64,000 nt of DNA from Myxococcales bacterium (GCA_020633315.1 JACKDV010000010.1:62001-126000); one strand, 5' to 3'. Counted from the first letter of the stretch, positions 43,766 to 52,639 are shown. Numbers and translations: made by a program. The notes: a model not told the origin generated them from the letters alone.

Positions 43766-43789
43766 TGACCGATTCATGTATATCGGTCA
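43766..43789. promoter_or_regulatory. Palindromic TetR operator over the ABC1-kinase promoter
   Basis: TGACCGAT (43766-43773) and ATCGGTCA (43782-43789) form perfect 8-bp arms around 8 nt. On the minus strand the outer arm includes a -35-like TTGACC (43790-43785); a weak -10 follows about 17-19 nt later, shortly before ATG 43755. Autoregulation by the TetR encoded at 41848-42447 is the simple reading. Confidence 0.75.
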
Positions 43790-43842
43790 AATGAGATTTG
43801 GTGCCGGAATTCTCATTCCAGCGGAGGAAGCGCTCAGCGGAG

Positions 43843-45360
43843 CTAGCGCGGCCCCTGCACCCGGCCGCGGCCCCGCAGTCGGTCCGTGCTCGGAGGCCAG
43901 GGCAGGCGCACGGCGGGGTCGCCCATGACGGCGTAGCCCCGGGCGTCGTTGGTCGCGGTCCACAGGGTGACCAGCCCGGCTGCGTCGTGGAGCTCGCCGG
44001 GCTCGAGCCCCTCGAGCTCCGACGACAGCTCGGCCGCGAGCTCGGCGTAGCGCATGTCGAGGTACTCCATCGCGGCTCCCACCGGCACGCCGCCCAGCAG
44101 CTCTCGCAGGGTGCTCTCGAAGGCGGCGAGCTGGGGGCTGCGGCTGGTGCCCGGCCACACGAAGCTGGTGCCCCACGCTCGGTCCACGTGCCCGATGGTG
44201 GCCAGCGCCCCCGAGGGCAGCGAGAGCAGCCGCTGCGGAAGCGCGGCCACGAAGGGCGCGCGGGCGATCTCCCGACGTACGCCGGGCCCGGAGCGATGGC
44301 CGTAGTCGTCGAGGCGAGGGGTGCCCGCGCAGTAGCAGGCGAAGCTGAACACGATGAGCCCGTCGAGACGGGCCGTGTCGCCGATGTCCTCCGCCGCGAG
44401 GTAGTGCTCGGGCGAGGCCGGTCCCGTCCCCGGTCCTCCCCAGTCTCCGCACAGCAGCGCGCCCTGGTGCGAGCGCTGCCGGGGATCGTCGATCCCCAGG
44501 CCCACCCCGTGGCTGGCCGTGAACAGCACGGCCGGGGTCGCATCACCGCCCAGCAGCCGGGCCAGGTCCGCCTTGGTGGCGTGCTCGTCCACGTAGCGTC
44601 GCACCGTCCAGTCGGGCGCGGCCGAGGCGAGCCTCTCGGCCAGGGGATCGACCAGCGCACGGCGGCTGAGCGCGGTCGCGGGATCGCCCGGGTGGGTCAC
44701 CGCGAGCATGGCCAGCTCGCGGCGGCGCGAGGGCGGCACCGGCGAGGTCTCGGCTCGCACCACGGTGTGGGCGTAGGCGGCGTAGCCCTCGGGCGAGTCG
44801 AAGCACAGGCGCCCCACCGCGTGCGGCACGTCGAGCTGGTGCTGCAGGGAGAACGGGATCTCCTCGGGGTCGCCCACCAGCAGCAGGTAGTAGGGGACCT
44901 TCAGCGGATCGACCGGACCCGCCCCGGCGCCGTGGCGCCCCAGGAACTGGCGCTTGCTCTCTGCCGGTCGCAGGCCCCGGGCGCCGTCGAAGACCTGGAA
45001 GAGGCGCTCGTCGTGGCGAGTGGCCTGGGCCCGGCGGTGCTCGAGCAGCGGCTGCAGGGCAGCGAGGATCTCCTGCTGCCGCCTCGCCCGCGACGAGCCG
45101 GGCTCCACGGCGGGCAGCACCACCCCCCAGCCGGCCTCGGCCAGCTCGCAGGGGTCGATGCCCGTTGCGACGCCGCGGACACGATCGCCACGGGCCTTGT
45201 GCCGCGCCCGCTCGAGCAGCTCGGGGCTCGGGGGATCGGGATCGGGCTCCGCCCCTCCCGTGAGCGAGCGCGCCAGCTCCTCGGGACGGCAGGGGGCCTG
45301 CAGGTACTCGCCGGTCGCGGCGTCGATGCCGTTGAAGTACAGCCGGTCGTCGTAGCTCAT
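43843..45360 (-). CDS. Caspase-fold (gingipain/C25-like) cysteine peptidase
   Basis: 505 residues from ATG 45360. It opens with LYFNGIDAATGEYLQAP, and has VPYYLLLVGDPEEIPFSLQH, a block shared with C25-like proteins. The catalytic dyad of clan CD proteases fits His284 in FTASHGVGLG and Cys342 in FSFACYCAGTPRLDDYG (Cys344 is also near). LLSLPSGALATIGHVDRAWG is a further conserved block. No signal peptide, so it acts in the cytoplasm or is exported otherwise. The family is widespread, poorly characterised, and annotated as gingipain-domain protein. It lies 37 nt behind a PI-PLC-like lipoprotein gene on the same strand. Confidence 0.82.
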   Translation of the reverse strand: MSYDDRLYFNGIDAATGEYLQAPCRPEELARSLTGGAEPDPDPPSPELLERARHKARGDRVRGVATGIDPCELAEAGWGVVLPAVEPGSSRARRQQEILAALQPLLEHRRAQATRHDERLFQVFDGARGLRPAESKRQFLGRHGAGAGPVDPLKVPYYLLLVGDPEEIPFSLQHQLDVPHAVGRLCFDSPEGYAAYAHTVVRAETSPVPPSRRRELAMLAVTHPGDPATALSRRALVDPLAERLASAAPDWTVRRYVDEHATKADLARLLGGDATPAVLFTASHGVGLGIDDPRQRSHQGALLCGDWGGPGTGPASPEHYLAAEDIGDTARLDGLIVFSFACYCAGTPRLDDYGHRSGPGVRREIARAPFVAALPQRLLSLPSGALATIGHVDRAWGTSFVWPGTSRSPQLAAFESTLRELLGGVPVGAAMEYLDMRYAELAAELSSELEGLEPGELHDAAGLVTLWTATNDARGYAVMGDPAVRLPWPPSTDRLRGRGRVQGPR

Positions 45361-45397
45361 CGTGGGGCCATCCGAGGAAGCGAGCGGCGGCGCGGGG

Positions 45398-46384
45398 TCA
45401 CAGGCCGTTGAGCGCGTCGACCACCGCGAACAGATCGCCTTCCTCGTAGAAGTCGATCGCCAAGAAGTTGGGGGCGTGGTCCCACTGCCGCCAGCACTCC
45501 TGGGCACGGGCCAGCAGCACGTCGCTGGCGTTGACGATCGCCGCGTTCTCCATCGAGGGCAGGCCGAAGGCGTCGTTGACCCAGTGGTTGACGAGGAAGA
45601 GGTCGTGTTCGGGCGAGCCGCGGTTGAGCTCGCACGACAGCTCCTGGGCCGACATCGGCCCGTAGGGCGTGTCCCAGGCCTCGTCCCACACGTGGTGGAA
45701 CCAGGGCGGCGGGGGCCCGCCCGACTCGGCGGTGACCACCAGGCGGGCATCGGCCTCGATCATCTCCCCGAGGGTGGGCCAGGGCTGGCCGGGGGCGTGG
45801 ACGAAGGCGAGCGCATCGGCTCCGGTGACGGCGAAGTCCTCTTCCAGCTCCTCCACCGCCACGTGGTCCTCGTAGATGATGGTGAGCACCTCGCGGGGGT
45901 TGGCCTGCAGGAAGCCCACGATCGCGCCGAGCCCCTCCAGGTGCGGGGTGGAGGCGAGCGAGCAGGGGCCGTGGCACATCAGCACGGTGTCCGGATCGGC
46001 CTCGTCGGGGTAGACGTCGATGAGCATCACCCGCACGCCGTCGGCGAGCTGCTGCGCGATGCCGTGCTGCTGGTTGGCGTTGAGCTGGGGGAAGCCCTCG
46101 TCGAGCGCCGAGTGGCTGTTGTGCGTGCCGGGGAACACCACCTCGTCGAAGGGGCGGTCGCACAGCTCCACGTGGCCGTTGCAGGGCAGGCCCGGGCCGC
46201 CGGTGGACGAGCCCGTGGTCTCGTCGGCCGCCGTGCCCTCCGAGCTGCTCGAGGCGATGCCCGTGGTGGAGGCCGTCTCGCCCGTGCTCGTGCTGGCTCC
46301 CGTCGACGCAGCGTCGGGCTCGGGCGAGGGGCACGCGGCCAGGAGGATCGGCCCCGCCGTCGCCACCCACCACCGGCCGTTCAT
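45398..46384 (-). CDS. PI-PLC X-domain-like lipoprotein
   Basis: 328 residues, signal ending ILLAAC (Cys18) and a 45-residue Ser/Thr/Gly/Glu linker. The catalytic barrel has both histidines of bacterial PI-phospholipase C: His87 in VVFPGTHNSHSALD and His138 in LMCHGPC, with VRVMLIDVYPDEAD between them (Asp123). TIIYEDHVAVEEL and WPTLGEMIEADARLVVTAE are usual for secreted members. Six Cys suggest disulfides. Predicted to cleave phosphatidylinositol or GPI-like lipids at the surface, possibly against eukaryotic or bacterial membranes. A TAGACT ends 6 nt before ATG 46384. Confidence 0.9.
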   Translation of the reverse strand: MNGRWWVATAGPILLAACPSPEPDAASTGASTSTGETASTTGIASSSSEGTAADETTGSSTGGPGLPCNGHVELCDRPFDEVVFPGTHNSHSALDEGFPQLNANQQHGIAQQLADGVRVMLIDVYPDEADPDTVLMCHGPCSLASTPHLEGLGAIVGFLQANPREVLTIIYEDHVAVEELEEDFAVTGADALAFVHAPGQPWPTLGEMIEADARLVVTAESGGPPPPWFHHVWDEAWDTPYGPMSAQELSCELNRGSPEHDLFLVNHWVNDAFGLPSMENAAIVNASDVLLARAQECWRQWDHAPNFLAIDFYEEGDLFAVVDALNGL

Positions 46385-46390
46385 CGTTCG

Positions 46391-46396
46391 AGTCTA
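46391..46396 (-). promoter_or_regulatory. -10-like hexamer before the PI-PLC gene
   Basis: Minus-strand TAGACT ends 6 nt before ATG 46384, so a leaderless transcript is predicted for the PI-PLC/caspase-like operon. Confidence 0.45.
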
Positions 46397-46488
46397 TCAC
46401 TGGTCCCTGCGCAGGCCCTTGCACGGTGCCTCGCCGCCGGCACCGCTCTTGACGCTGCCCTCGGGCCACGGCTACGGATGCGACCGCC

Positions 46489-47736
46489 ATGCTGGGTACC
46501 TTGGTTCGCCGAGTCACGGTCAAGACCCTCGATGCCGTCATCGACCGCGGGCGGAGCTCCGAGCGGGCGCCCGTGCGGGCAGCCGCCAGCGCGCTCGACA
46601 AGGTGCGCGGCGTGGTGGGGCTCGACGCGATCCCCTCACAGGCCCCGCTGCCCACGTGGTCGGGCCGGACCCCCGAGCAGCCGATGTGGGAGAGCGATCG
46701 CAAGAAGCTGCACAAGCACCGCATCGACCAGGGGATCGACGAGGAGGGCGAGGACGAGGCCACCGCCGCCGCCCCGGCGCCGGCCAAGCCCGCGATCGAG
46801 GTCTACTTCAAGCGGGGCTGTCCCTACTCGCGCGCCGCCATGGACCTGCTGCGCGAGCGGGAGATCGAGTTCATCGAGCACGACATCAAGGGCGACGACG
46901 CCACCCTGAGCTGGCTGAAGATCGTCACCGGCAAGCAGACCACCCCGCAGATCTTCATCCACGGCGATGCGATCGGGGGCTTCGAGGAGCTGCGGGATCT
47001 CGATCACTCGGGCGAGCTGCGGCAGCGCATCGCCGAGGTGCCGGTCCAGACCGACGGACCCGACCTGCTGATCGACGAGATCGAGGTCGCCGAGCTGCTG
47101 CCCCGCGTGGTGGCCGGGGAGCGGGTGCGCCTGGTCGACGTGCGCAGCGCGGCCGAGGTGGCGCCGGGCATGATCGGCGGGGCGGTGCACATCCCGCTGG
47201 CCGAGCTCGACGCCCGGGCCGGCGAGCTCGAGGCCGACGACGTGTGGATCGTGTACTGCGAGTCGGGCCAGCGCTCGCGCACTGCGGTGCAGGCCCTGCG
47301 CGGCCACGGCTTCCGCTCGGCGGTGAGCCTGGCCGGGGGCATCGAGGCCTGGACGGCAGCCGGTGGCCAGGTGGTGCAGGGCGGGGCGGGAGCCCAGCCG
47401 CCGGCGCGGCGCAAGCTGCCGGTGATCCACCCCGAGCACTCGCCCTTCGAGGGGCTGGCGGTCGCCGACGAGGCCGAGGCGAGCGAGCCGCTCGAGGGCG
47501 ATGCCCTGGTGGCTCGCGTGCGAGAGGTGCTCGACGAGTGCCGCCCGCTGGTCCAGGCCGACGGCGGTGACATCGAGCTACTCGACGTGCAGGGCAACGT
47601 GGTGCACGTCCGGCTCACCGGCAACTGCGTGGGCTGCCCCAGCTCGCAGGCGACGCTGCGCCAGGGCATCGAGCGACGCCTGCGGGCTCGCATCCCGCAG
47701 ATCGAGCGCCTCGCCTCGCCGCAGCTGCCGGGATGA
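46489..47736 (+). CDS. Glutaredoxin-rhodanese-NifU C-terminal domain fusion
   Basis: 415 residues, three modules. Residues about 100-180: monothiol-like glutaredoxin with CPYS at 111-114 and TTPQIFIHG. Residues about 195-300: rhodanese with the active loop CESGQRSRT at Cys257. Residues about 335-410: NifU C-terminal (Nfu) scaffold with CVGC (Cys380 and Cys383). An 85-residue N-terminal segment precedes them. Each module moves electrons, sulfur or Fe-S clusters, so the protein probably builds or repairs clusters in one chain. Triple fusion is rare in my experience. TTGACG at 46449-46454 may be its -35. It is divergent from the PI-PLC gene. Confidence 0.9.
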   Translation: MLGTLVRRVTVKTLDAVIDRGRSSERAPVRAAASALDKVRGVVGLDAIPSQAPLPTWSGRTPEQPMWESDRKKLHKHRIDQGIDEEGEDEATAAAPAPAKPAIEVYFKRGCPYSRAAMDLLREREIEFIEHDIKGDDATLSWLKIVTGKQTTPQIFIHGDAIGGFEELRDLDHSGELRQRIAEVPVQTDGPDLLIDEIEVAELLPRVVAGERVRLVDVRSAAEVAPGMIGGAVHIPLAELDARAGELEADDVWIVYCESGQRSRTAVQALRGHGFRSAVSLAGGIEAWTAAGGQVVQGGAGAQPPARRKLPVIHPEHSPFEGLAVADEAEASEPLEGDALVARVREVLDECRPLVQADGGDIELLDVQGNVVHVRLTGNCVGCPSSQATLRQGIERRLRARIPQIERLASPQLPG

Positions 47737-47780
47737 GGCTGCACACCGCGGCGCCGCCGTGGCGAGGGGCGGATGGGGCG

Positions 47781-48317
47781 ATGAGCGTGGAATGGACCGG
47801 GGAGCAATCGGCTGCCTACGCCGCGAGGAGGACGTGCCTCCGAGGGGAGCGCCCGACGAGCGCTGAACGAGGCCGGCGTGGGGCCGGCAGCGGTGCTCGG
47901 GTGGTGCTGGTGCTCGCGATGGTGGCTTCGTGCACCCGCGCTCGCGCGCCCGACGAAGCCCAGGAGCCCGGGTCCGAGCTGGTCGATGGTTGCGAGGCGA
48001 TCCTGCGCCAGGCCGTCGCCGATGCTCGGGACCGAGCCGCCGCTCGGGTCTACGTGCGCGGAACGGATCCCCCGTGCGCCGAGGCGGCATCGCGGGTCGC
48101 CGGCACGCACGAGGTCGAGCTCTGGGAAGGGAGCACGCGGCCGCGTTGCCCGGGTCGTCGCTGTGGACCCCGCGACGGCCATCCCCTGGTGATGATCCGC
48201 CACGAGCACGAGGGCTGCTTTCGCGTGGCCGAGCTGCGCGGCACGGGAGGCCATGGCGAGACTCGCTGTGTCGACGGAGCGCAAGGGCCCTTCGGTGGGG
48301 ACCCGGTCGTCTACTGA
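47781..48317 (+). CDS. Small probable lipoprotein, unknown function
   Basis: 178 residues from ATG 47781; ATG 47733 overlapping the previous stop (ATGA) is also possible, and the N-terminal 40 residues are poorly protein-like. A hydrophobic stretch ending VLAMVASC looks like a lipobox, with mature protein from that Cys: EILRQ-like helix VDGCEAILRQAV, VYVRGTDPPC, FRVAELRG. Five Cys in the mature part. The distance from start to lipobox is too long for a normal signal, so the true start is uncertain. No family recognised. Confidence 0.5.
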   Translation: MSVEWTGEQSAAYAARRTCLRGERPTSAERGRRGAGSGARVVLVLAMVASCTRARAPDEAQEPGSELVDGCEAILRQAVADARDRAAARVYVRGTDPPCAEAASRVAGTHEVELWEGSTRPRCPGRRCGPRDGHPLVMIRHEHEGCFRVAELRGTGGHGETRCVDGAQGPFGGDPVVY

Positions 48318-48367
48318 CGAAACGAACGAGGCGACCTGGTCGCGGGCATCCCTTCGGTCGAGCTCGT

Positions 48368-48865
48368 CTACGGGGTCGGCCGATCGGGTCGGCGGTAGGT
48401 CGCCGGATCGAGATCCTCCGGTCGCTCGATGCCGGCCTCGTCCAGCATCGAGAAGGCCCGCTCCATCGCATCCTCGACGCCCTTCACGGGCTTGTAGTCG
48501 AGGAGATTCCCCGCCAGCACCTTGACGATCGTGAACGCCGCGCGCATGAAGGCGCTGGGGATGATCATCGAGCCGCCGAGGTACAGGGTGCCGTGGCGCT
48601 TGGCCAGCTGCGTCAGGGTGCGCCCCAGCAGCCGCCGGACCTCCGGCGTGGGTCGCTCGCAGTCGCTGATGTCCTCGATCAGGAACATCCGGGTCGACTC
48701 CTCGCTGGCCCGGCTCGCCATGCGATCGACCCACTCGCTGTAGATCTGGATGCCAGGCTCGCTGATGACCCCGAACCAGGTGATGAGCACCACGGGGAAG
48801 TACCGGGCGTCGAAGTGGGCGGCACCGTCGTCGAACGCGATCGTCTTGATGTTCGAGTCGAGCAC
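48368..48865 (-). CDS. STAS/SpoIIAA-like hypothetical protein
   Basis: 165 residues from GTG 48865, chosen because a -10-like TATCAT ends 7 nt before it and related proteins start at the segment DSNIKTIAFDDGAAHFDARY; ATG 48907 would add 14 residues. It has no signal. FPVVLITWFGVISEPGIQIY, STRMFLIEDISDCERPTPEV and GGSMIIPSAFMRAAFTIVKV follow the alternating strand/helix pattern of SpoIIAA/STAS-like proteins, and I recall several similar paralogues in Nannocystineae genomes. Function unknown. It is divergent from the cytochrome P450 gene. Confidence 0.75.
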   Translation of the reverse strand: MLDSNIKTIAFDDGAAHFDARYFPVVLITWFGVISEPGIQIYSEWVDRMASRASEESTRMFLIEDISDCERPTPEVRRLLGRTLTQLAKRHGTLYLGGSMIIPSAFMRAAFTIVKVLAGNLLDYKPVKGVEDAMERAFSMLDEAGIERPEDLDPATYRRPDRPTP

Positions 48866-48872
48866 GGGGCGG

Positions 48873-48878
48873 ATGATA
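48873..48878 (-). promoter_or_regulatory. -10 element deciding the start of the STAS-like gene
   Basis: Minus-strand TATCAT (five of six consensus bases) ends 7 nt before GTG 48865. Confidence 0.5.
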
Positions 48879-49045
48879 CCCGTGTAGGGTTTTCCGGATA
48901 CGAACATTGTTCTCGGGTCCCCGCCGTGTGGGTAGCCCGCGAATTCCGAGGCCTCGGTCGGGCTCGTCGGTTCTCGAGGGCTCCGGTGTCGCGCGGACGG
49001 GAGTAGTCTGCTCCTCGGCCGAGCTCCTCGGCCGACCCCCGGACG

Positions 49046-50425
49046 ATGCGTCTCGAGCGACAAGGAGGACCACCGCCGGCGCCCGGTCCTCGGGGCCTGT
49101 CGGTGCTGGGCGTCCTCCCTCGCGTGGCGGCCAATCCCCTGCAGGCGTTCGCCGAGCTGAGCCGACGATACGGCGACCTGTATCGCTTCGACGTGGGCCC
49201 GGTGCCCGTCCACGTGCTCACCAACCCCGATCACCTCAAGCACGTCCTGGCGACGAACAACCGCAACTACTGGAAGGGGCCCGTCTTCGAGCGCACGCGG
49301 CTGTTGTTCGGCAAGGGCCTGGTGATCAGCGAGGGGGAGGCGTGGCAGCGCCAGCGCCGGATCATGGCGCCCTCCTTCCAGAGGGAGCGCATCGCCCACC
49401 TGGTCTCGATCATGGCCGACGAGGTCCGCAAGCGGATGCGCCGGTTCGAGCAGGCGCTCGGCGACGGCGAGCCCGTCGACATGCAGCTCCAGATGATGAC
49501 GATCACGCTCAACATCGTGATCAAGGCGATGTTCAGCTTCAGCATCGACGACGACGAGGTGGAGGAGGTTGCGAACGCGTTCAGCGTGATCCTCAAGCAC
49601 ATCGACCTTCGCTTCCTGACCTTCTTCTTGCCGGAGTGGGTCCCGCTGCCGGGCCGAGCGGAGGCCCAGCGCGCCCTCCAGACCCTCGATGGGGTCGTGC
49701 GCCGGGTCATCGAGCAGCGACGGCGCGAGCCCGGCCAGCACGACGACCTGCTGGAGGCGCTGATGCAGGGGCGCGACGCGGACACCGGCGAGCGCATGAC
49801 CGACGAGCAGCTCCGCGACGAGACGGTCACCACGTTCTTCGGCGGCTACGAGGCGACGGCGAACGCCCTGGCCTGGACCTGGACCCTGCTGGCCGAGCAC
49901 CGCGACGTGGCCCGCGAGGTCCAGCGCGAGTGCCTGACCCACGTTCCCGACGACTCGAGTCCTTCGCTCGACGGACTGCTCGCGCTCTCCTACACCGAGC
50001 AGGTCATCAACGAGTCGATGCGGCTGTACCCTCCGTTCTGGATCTCGTTTCGGACGAGCTACGAGGAGGACACCATCGGGGGCTACCGAATCCCACCGCG
50101 GGCGCCCCTGGTGCTGTGCCACTACCTCGCCCATCGGCACCCCGACTTCTGGCGCGATCCGGAGAGCTTCGACCCCGACCGGTTCTCGCCCGAGCGCACC
50201 GAGCAGCGCCCGCGTCACTACCTCGCCCCCTTCGGAGTCGGACAGCGGATGTGCATCGGCAAGCACTTCGCGATGCTGGAGATGAAGCTGATCCTCTCGA
50301 TGGTCGTTCGGCGATATCGCCTCGAGCTGGTCGAGGGCCATCCGGTCGAGCCGTTTCCGCGGGCCACCCTACGCTCGCGAGACGGCATCTGGATGAGCGT
50401 GCACCAGGCCGAGGCCATGACCTGA
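49046..50425 (+). CDS. Cytochrome P450 monooxygenase
   Basis: 459 residues, no membrane anchor. Heme loop FGVGQRMCIGKHF with the thiolate Cys403; I-helix FFGGYEATANALAW carrying the oxygen-activation Glu-Ala-Thr; ExxR in INESMRLYPPFW; and the PERF-like region PDRFSPERTEQRP. It resembles bacterial class II-type P450s of the CYP102/CYP4-like group rather than CYP107-type macrolide enzymes. Ferredoxin and reductase partners are not encoded nearby. Upstream, the 12-bp word CTCCTCGGCCGA occurs twice (49011-49022, 49024-49035). Likely substrate a fatty acid or lipid, unproven. Confidence 0.95.
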   Translation: MRLERQGGPPPAPGPRGLSVLGVLPRVAANPLQAFAELSRRYGDLYRFDVGPVPVHVLTNPDHLKHVLATNNRNYWKGPVFERTRLLFGKGLVISEGEAWQRQRRIMAPSFQRERIAHLVSIMADEVRKRMRRFEQALGDGEPVDMQLQMMTITLNIVIKAMFSFSIDDDEVEEVANAFSVILKHIDLRFLTFFLPEWVPLPGRAEAQRALQTLDGVVRRVIEQRRREPGQHDDLLEALMQGRDADTGERMTDEQLRDETVTTFFGGYEATANALAWTWTLLAEHRDVAREVQRECLTHVPDDSSPSLDGLLALSYTEQVINESMRLYPPFWISFRTSYEEDTIGGYRIPPRAPLVLCHYLAHRHPDFWRDPESFDPDRFSPERTEQRPRHYLAPFGVGQRMCIGKHFAMLEMKLILSMVVRRYRLELVEGHPVEPFPRATLRSRDGIWMSVHQAEAMT

Positions 50426-50435
50426 CGCCCGAGTC

Positions 50436-50461
50436 GGGCTGGGCATCCGATGCCCGAGCCG
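50436..50461 (+). terminator. Weak stem-loop after the P450 gene
   Basis: GGGCAT (50441-50446) pairs with ATGCCC (50450-50455) and flanking bases extend the stem with one bulge. It lies 15-35 nt after the P450 stop. Confidence 0.4.
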
Positions 50462-50587
50462 CCGCTTCGGGTCGCATCCGAGCTGTACGCCCTACTACTC
50501 GATGAACGCGAGCGTCGACGCCGGCCGGTGTAGGTGCCGGTGCCGCCGACACCGCTTCCTTGCATCTTCGTCGACCGGAGCCCGACC

Positions 50588-52639
50588 ATGGTCGTCATGC
50601 ACCACGGAAGGTCGATGCGAGCAATGGCGTGGAGCCTGTTGGCGGCACTGGCCTCGCTGGGCTGTGGCGATGATGGATCGCCCGCGGGCGGGAGCGGTGA
50701 TTCCGAGACGACCACCTCGGGCTCGGGCACCACCGCGATGGTCGACGACACGGCCAGCTCCGACACGGTGGCGACCACCGGCGGCGGCCCCCTCGACGAT
50801 CCCGAGTGGCCGCAGCTCGACTGCGATCCCCTCGTCCCCGAGTACTGCGCCTATCCCTTCCCCAACAACGTGTTCAGCGTGGTGGACGAGTCCACCCCCA
50901 CCGGTCGGCGGCTGGCGCTCTCGCGGGAGATGCTCCCGCGGCGGCTCACGGGGGGCAGCGCCTCTCCCGATGCCTTCAACGAGCGCGACGGCTTCTCGGT
51001 GGCGGGCACCATCCTCGCCCACCTGCCGGGGGCGACGGCCACCGGTCTGCCCGACCCGCTGCACATCGGCGACTCGCTGGCGCTGGAGTCACCCACCGTG
51101 CTGCTCGACGCCGACACGGGCGAGCGCTTCCCCCACTTCTCCGAGGTCGACGTCAACGCCAACGGAGACGGCGATCGCTCGCTGATGATCCAGCCCGCGG
51201 CGCCGCTCGAGTACGGGCACCGCTACATCGTGGCGCTGCGCGGCGTGGTGGACGAGGGCGGCAGCCTCGTGCCGGCCTCGCCCGCGTTCGCGGCCCTGCG
51301 CGACGGCACGCCCAGCGACGAGCCCAGCGTGGACCAGCGGCGGGCGCTCTACGAGGACGTCTTCGCCCGCCTCGCCGATGCTGGCGTCGCCCGGGAGGAG
51401 CTGCAGCTGGCCTGGGACTTCACCGTCTCCAGCCGCGAGCACACCAGCGGTCGCATGCTCTACATGCGCGACCAGGCCTACGAGATGGCCGGTGACGCGG
51501 GGCCCGGCTACGAGATCCTCTCGGTGGAGGACGACGTCTCGCCCACGATCTTCCGGCGCATCGAGGGGGAGATCGAGGTCCCGCTGTTCCTCGACGTGCC
51601 CGGGCCGGGCGGGGTGATGGAGATCGGTGACGACGACCTCCCCCTGCAAAACGGGACCACCCGCTACCCCTTCCTCGTGCAGATCCCCTATGCGGCCCTC
51701 GAGGCGCCGGCCCCCGCCGTGATGTTCGGCCACGGTCTGTTCGGCACCCGCTACGGCGCCGAGAGCCCCGCGTTCCAGCAGTTCGCCGAGGACGCCAACA
51801 TGATCCTGGTCTCGCTGGACTGGATCGGCATGTCCGACGAGGACCCGACCTTCATCGGCCTGGCGGTGTCCTCGGGCGACGTCAGCCGCCTGCGCATGAT
51901 CCCCGATCGCCTGCAGCAGGCGCTGGTCAACTTCCTGCTCACCGCCCGCATGATGCGGACCTCCATCGTCGACGACCCCGAGCTGCAGGTGATGGGGCAG
52001 CCCCTGGTCGACGCGACCACCACCTACTACTACGGCGGCAGCCAGGGCGGGATCATGGGCGGATCGTTCATGGCGCTCAGCACCGACGTGGAGCGGGGGG
52101 TGCTCGCGGTCCCGGGGCAGCCCTACAACCTCTTGCTCGAGCGCAGCGTGGACTTCGATGCCTTCTCGGAGCTGGCCGCGGCCACCTACGTCGACCACTT
52201 CGACGACCAGATGCTGCTCGCGCTCCTGCAGGTGCTGTGGGATCGCGCCGAGCCCTCGGGCTACACCCGGCACATCACCCACGATCCCCTGCCGGGCACG
52301 CCCACGCACGAGGTGCTGATGCTCGTGTCGATCGGCGACCACCAGGTGACCACCCTGGGCGCGCACGTGATGGCGCGGGCGGTGGGAGCGGTCAACGTCC
52401 AGCCGGTCAACCGCACGATCTGGGGCGTGCCCGAGATGCCGTCGCCGGTGATGGGCTCGGCGATGATCGAGCACGACTTCGGGCTTCCCCCCGAGCCGCT
52501 GGTCAACCAGCCCATGCGCGAGGGCGACGATCCACACGGCGCGCTGCAGAACGTGCCCGTGGCCGCGGTGGCAGTGGAGCACTTCCTGCGGACGGGCGAG
52601 GCGGCCAGCTTCTGCGACGGGGTGTGCGATCCAGACTGA
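50588..52639 (+). CDS. Alpha/beta-hydrolase (lipase-like) lipoprotein
   Basis: 683 residues from ATG 50588, which has GGAG 8 nt upstream; signal MAWSLLAALASLGC. A Ser/Thr/Gly/Asp linker is followed by a long N-terminal part (about 60-370) with PEYCAYPFPNNVFSVVD and HRYIVALRGVVDE, seen in bacterial virulence-lipase-like proteins, then an alpha/beta-hydrolase core: VMFGHGLFGTRYG (oxyanion region) and YYYGGSQGGIMGG with nucleophile Ser485. Asp and His partners lie probably in MLVSIGDHQVTTLG. Predicted secreted esterase or lipase on the cell surface. Monocistronic. Confidence 0.87.
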   Translation: MVVMHHGRSMRAMAWSLLAALASLGCGDDGSPAGGSGDSETTTSGSGTTAMVDDTASSDTVATTGGGPLDDPEWPQLDCDPLVPEYCAYPFPNNVFSVVDESTPTGRRLALSREMLPRRLTGGSASPDAFNERDGFSVAGTILAHLPGATATGLPDPLHIGDSLALESPTVLLDADTGERFPHFSEVDVNANGDGDRSLMIQPAAPLEYGHRYIVALRGVVDEGGSLVPASPAFAALRDGTPSDEPSVDQRRALYEDVFARLADAGVAREELQLAWDFTVSSREHTSGRMLYMRDQAYEMAGDAGPGYEILSVEDDVSPTIFRRIEGEIEVPLFLDVPGPGGVMEIGDDDLPLQNGTTRYPFLVQIPYAALEAPAPAVMFGHGLFGTRYGAESPAFQQFAEDANMILVSLDWIGMSDEDPTFIGLAVSSGDVSRLRMIPDRLQQALVNFLLTARMMRTSIVDDPELQVMGQPLVDATTTYYYGGSQGGIMGGSFMALSTDVERGVLAVPGQPYNLLLERSVDFDAFSELAAATYVDHFDDQMLLALLQVLWDRAEPSGYTRHITHDPLPGTPTHEVLMLVSIGDHQVTTLGAHVMARAVGAVNVQPVNRTIWGVPEMPSPVMGSAMIEHDFGLPPEPLVNQPMREGDDPHGALQNVPVAAVAVEHFLRTGEAASFCDGVCDPD

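Noticed and set aside
50506..50587. Upstream start of the lipase-like gene at 50534
   Set aside because: The extra 18 residues are Pro-rich and would precede the signal peptide; ATG 50588 has GGAG at proper distance.
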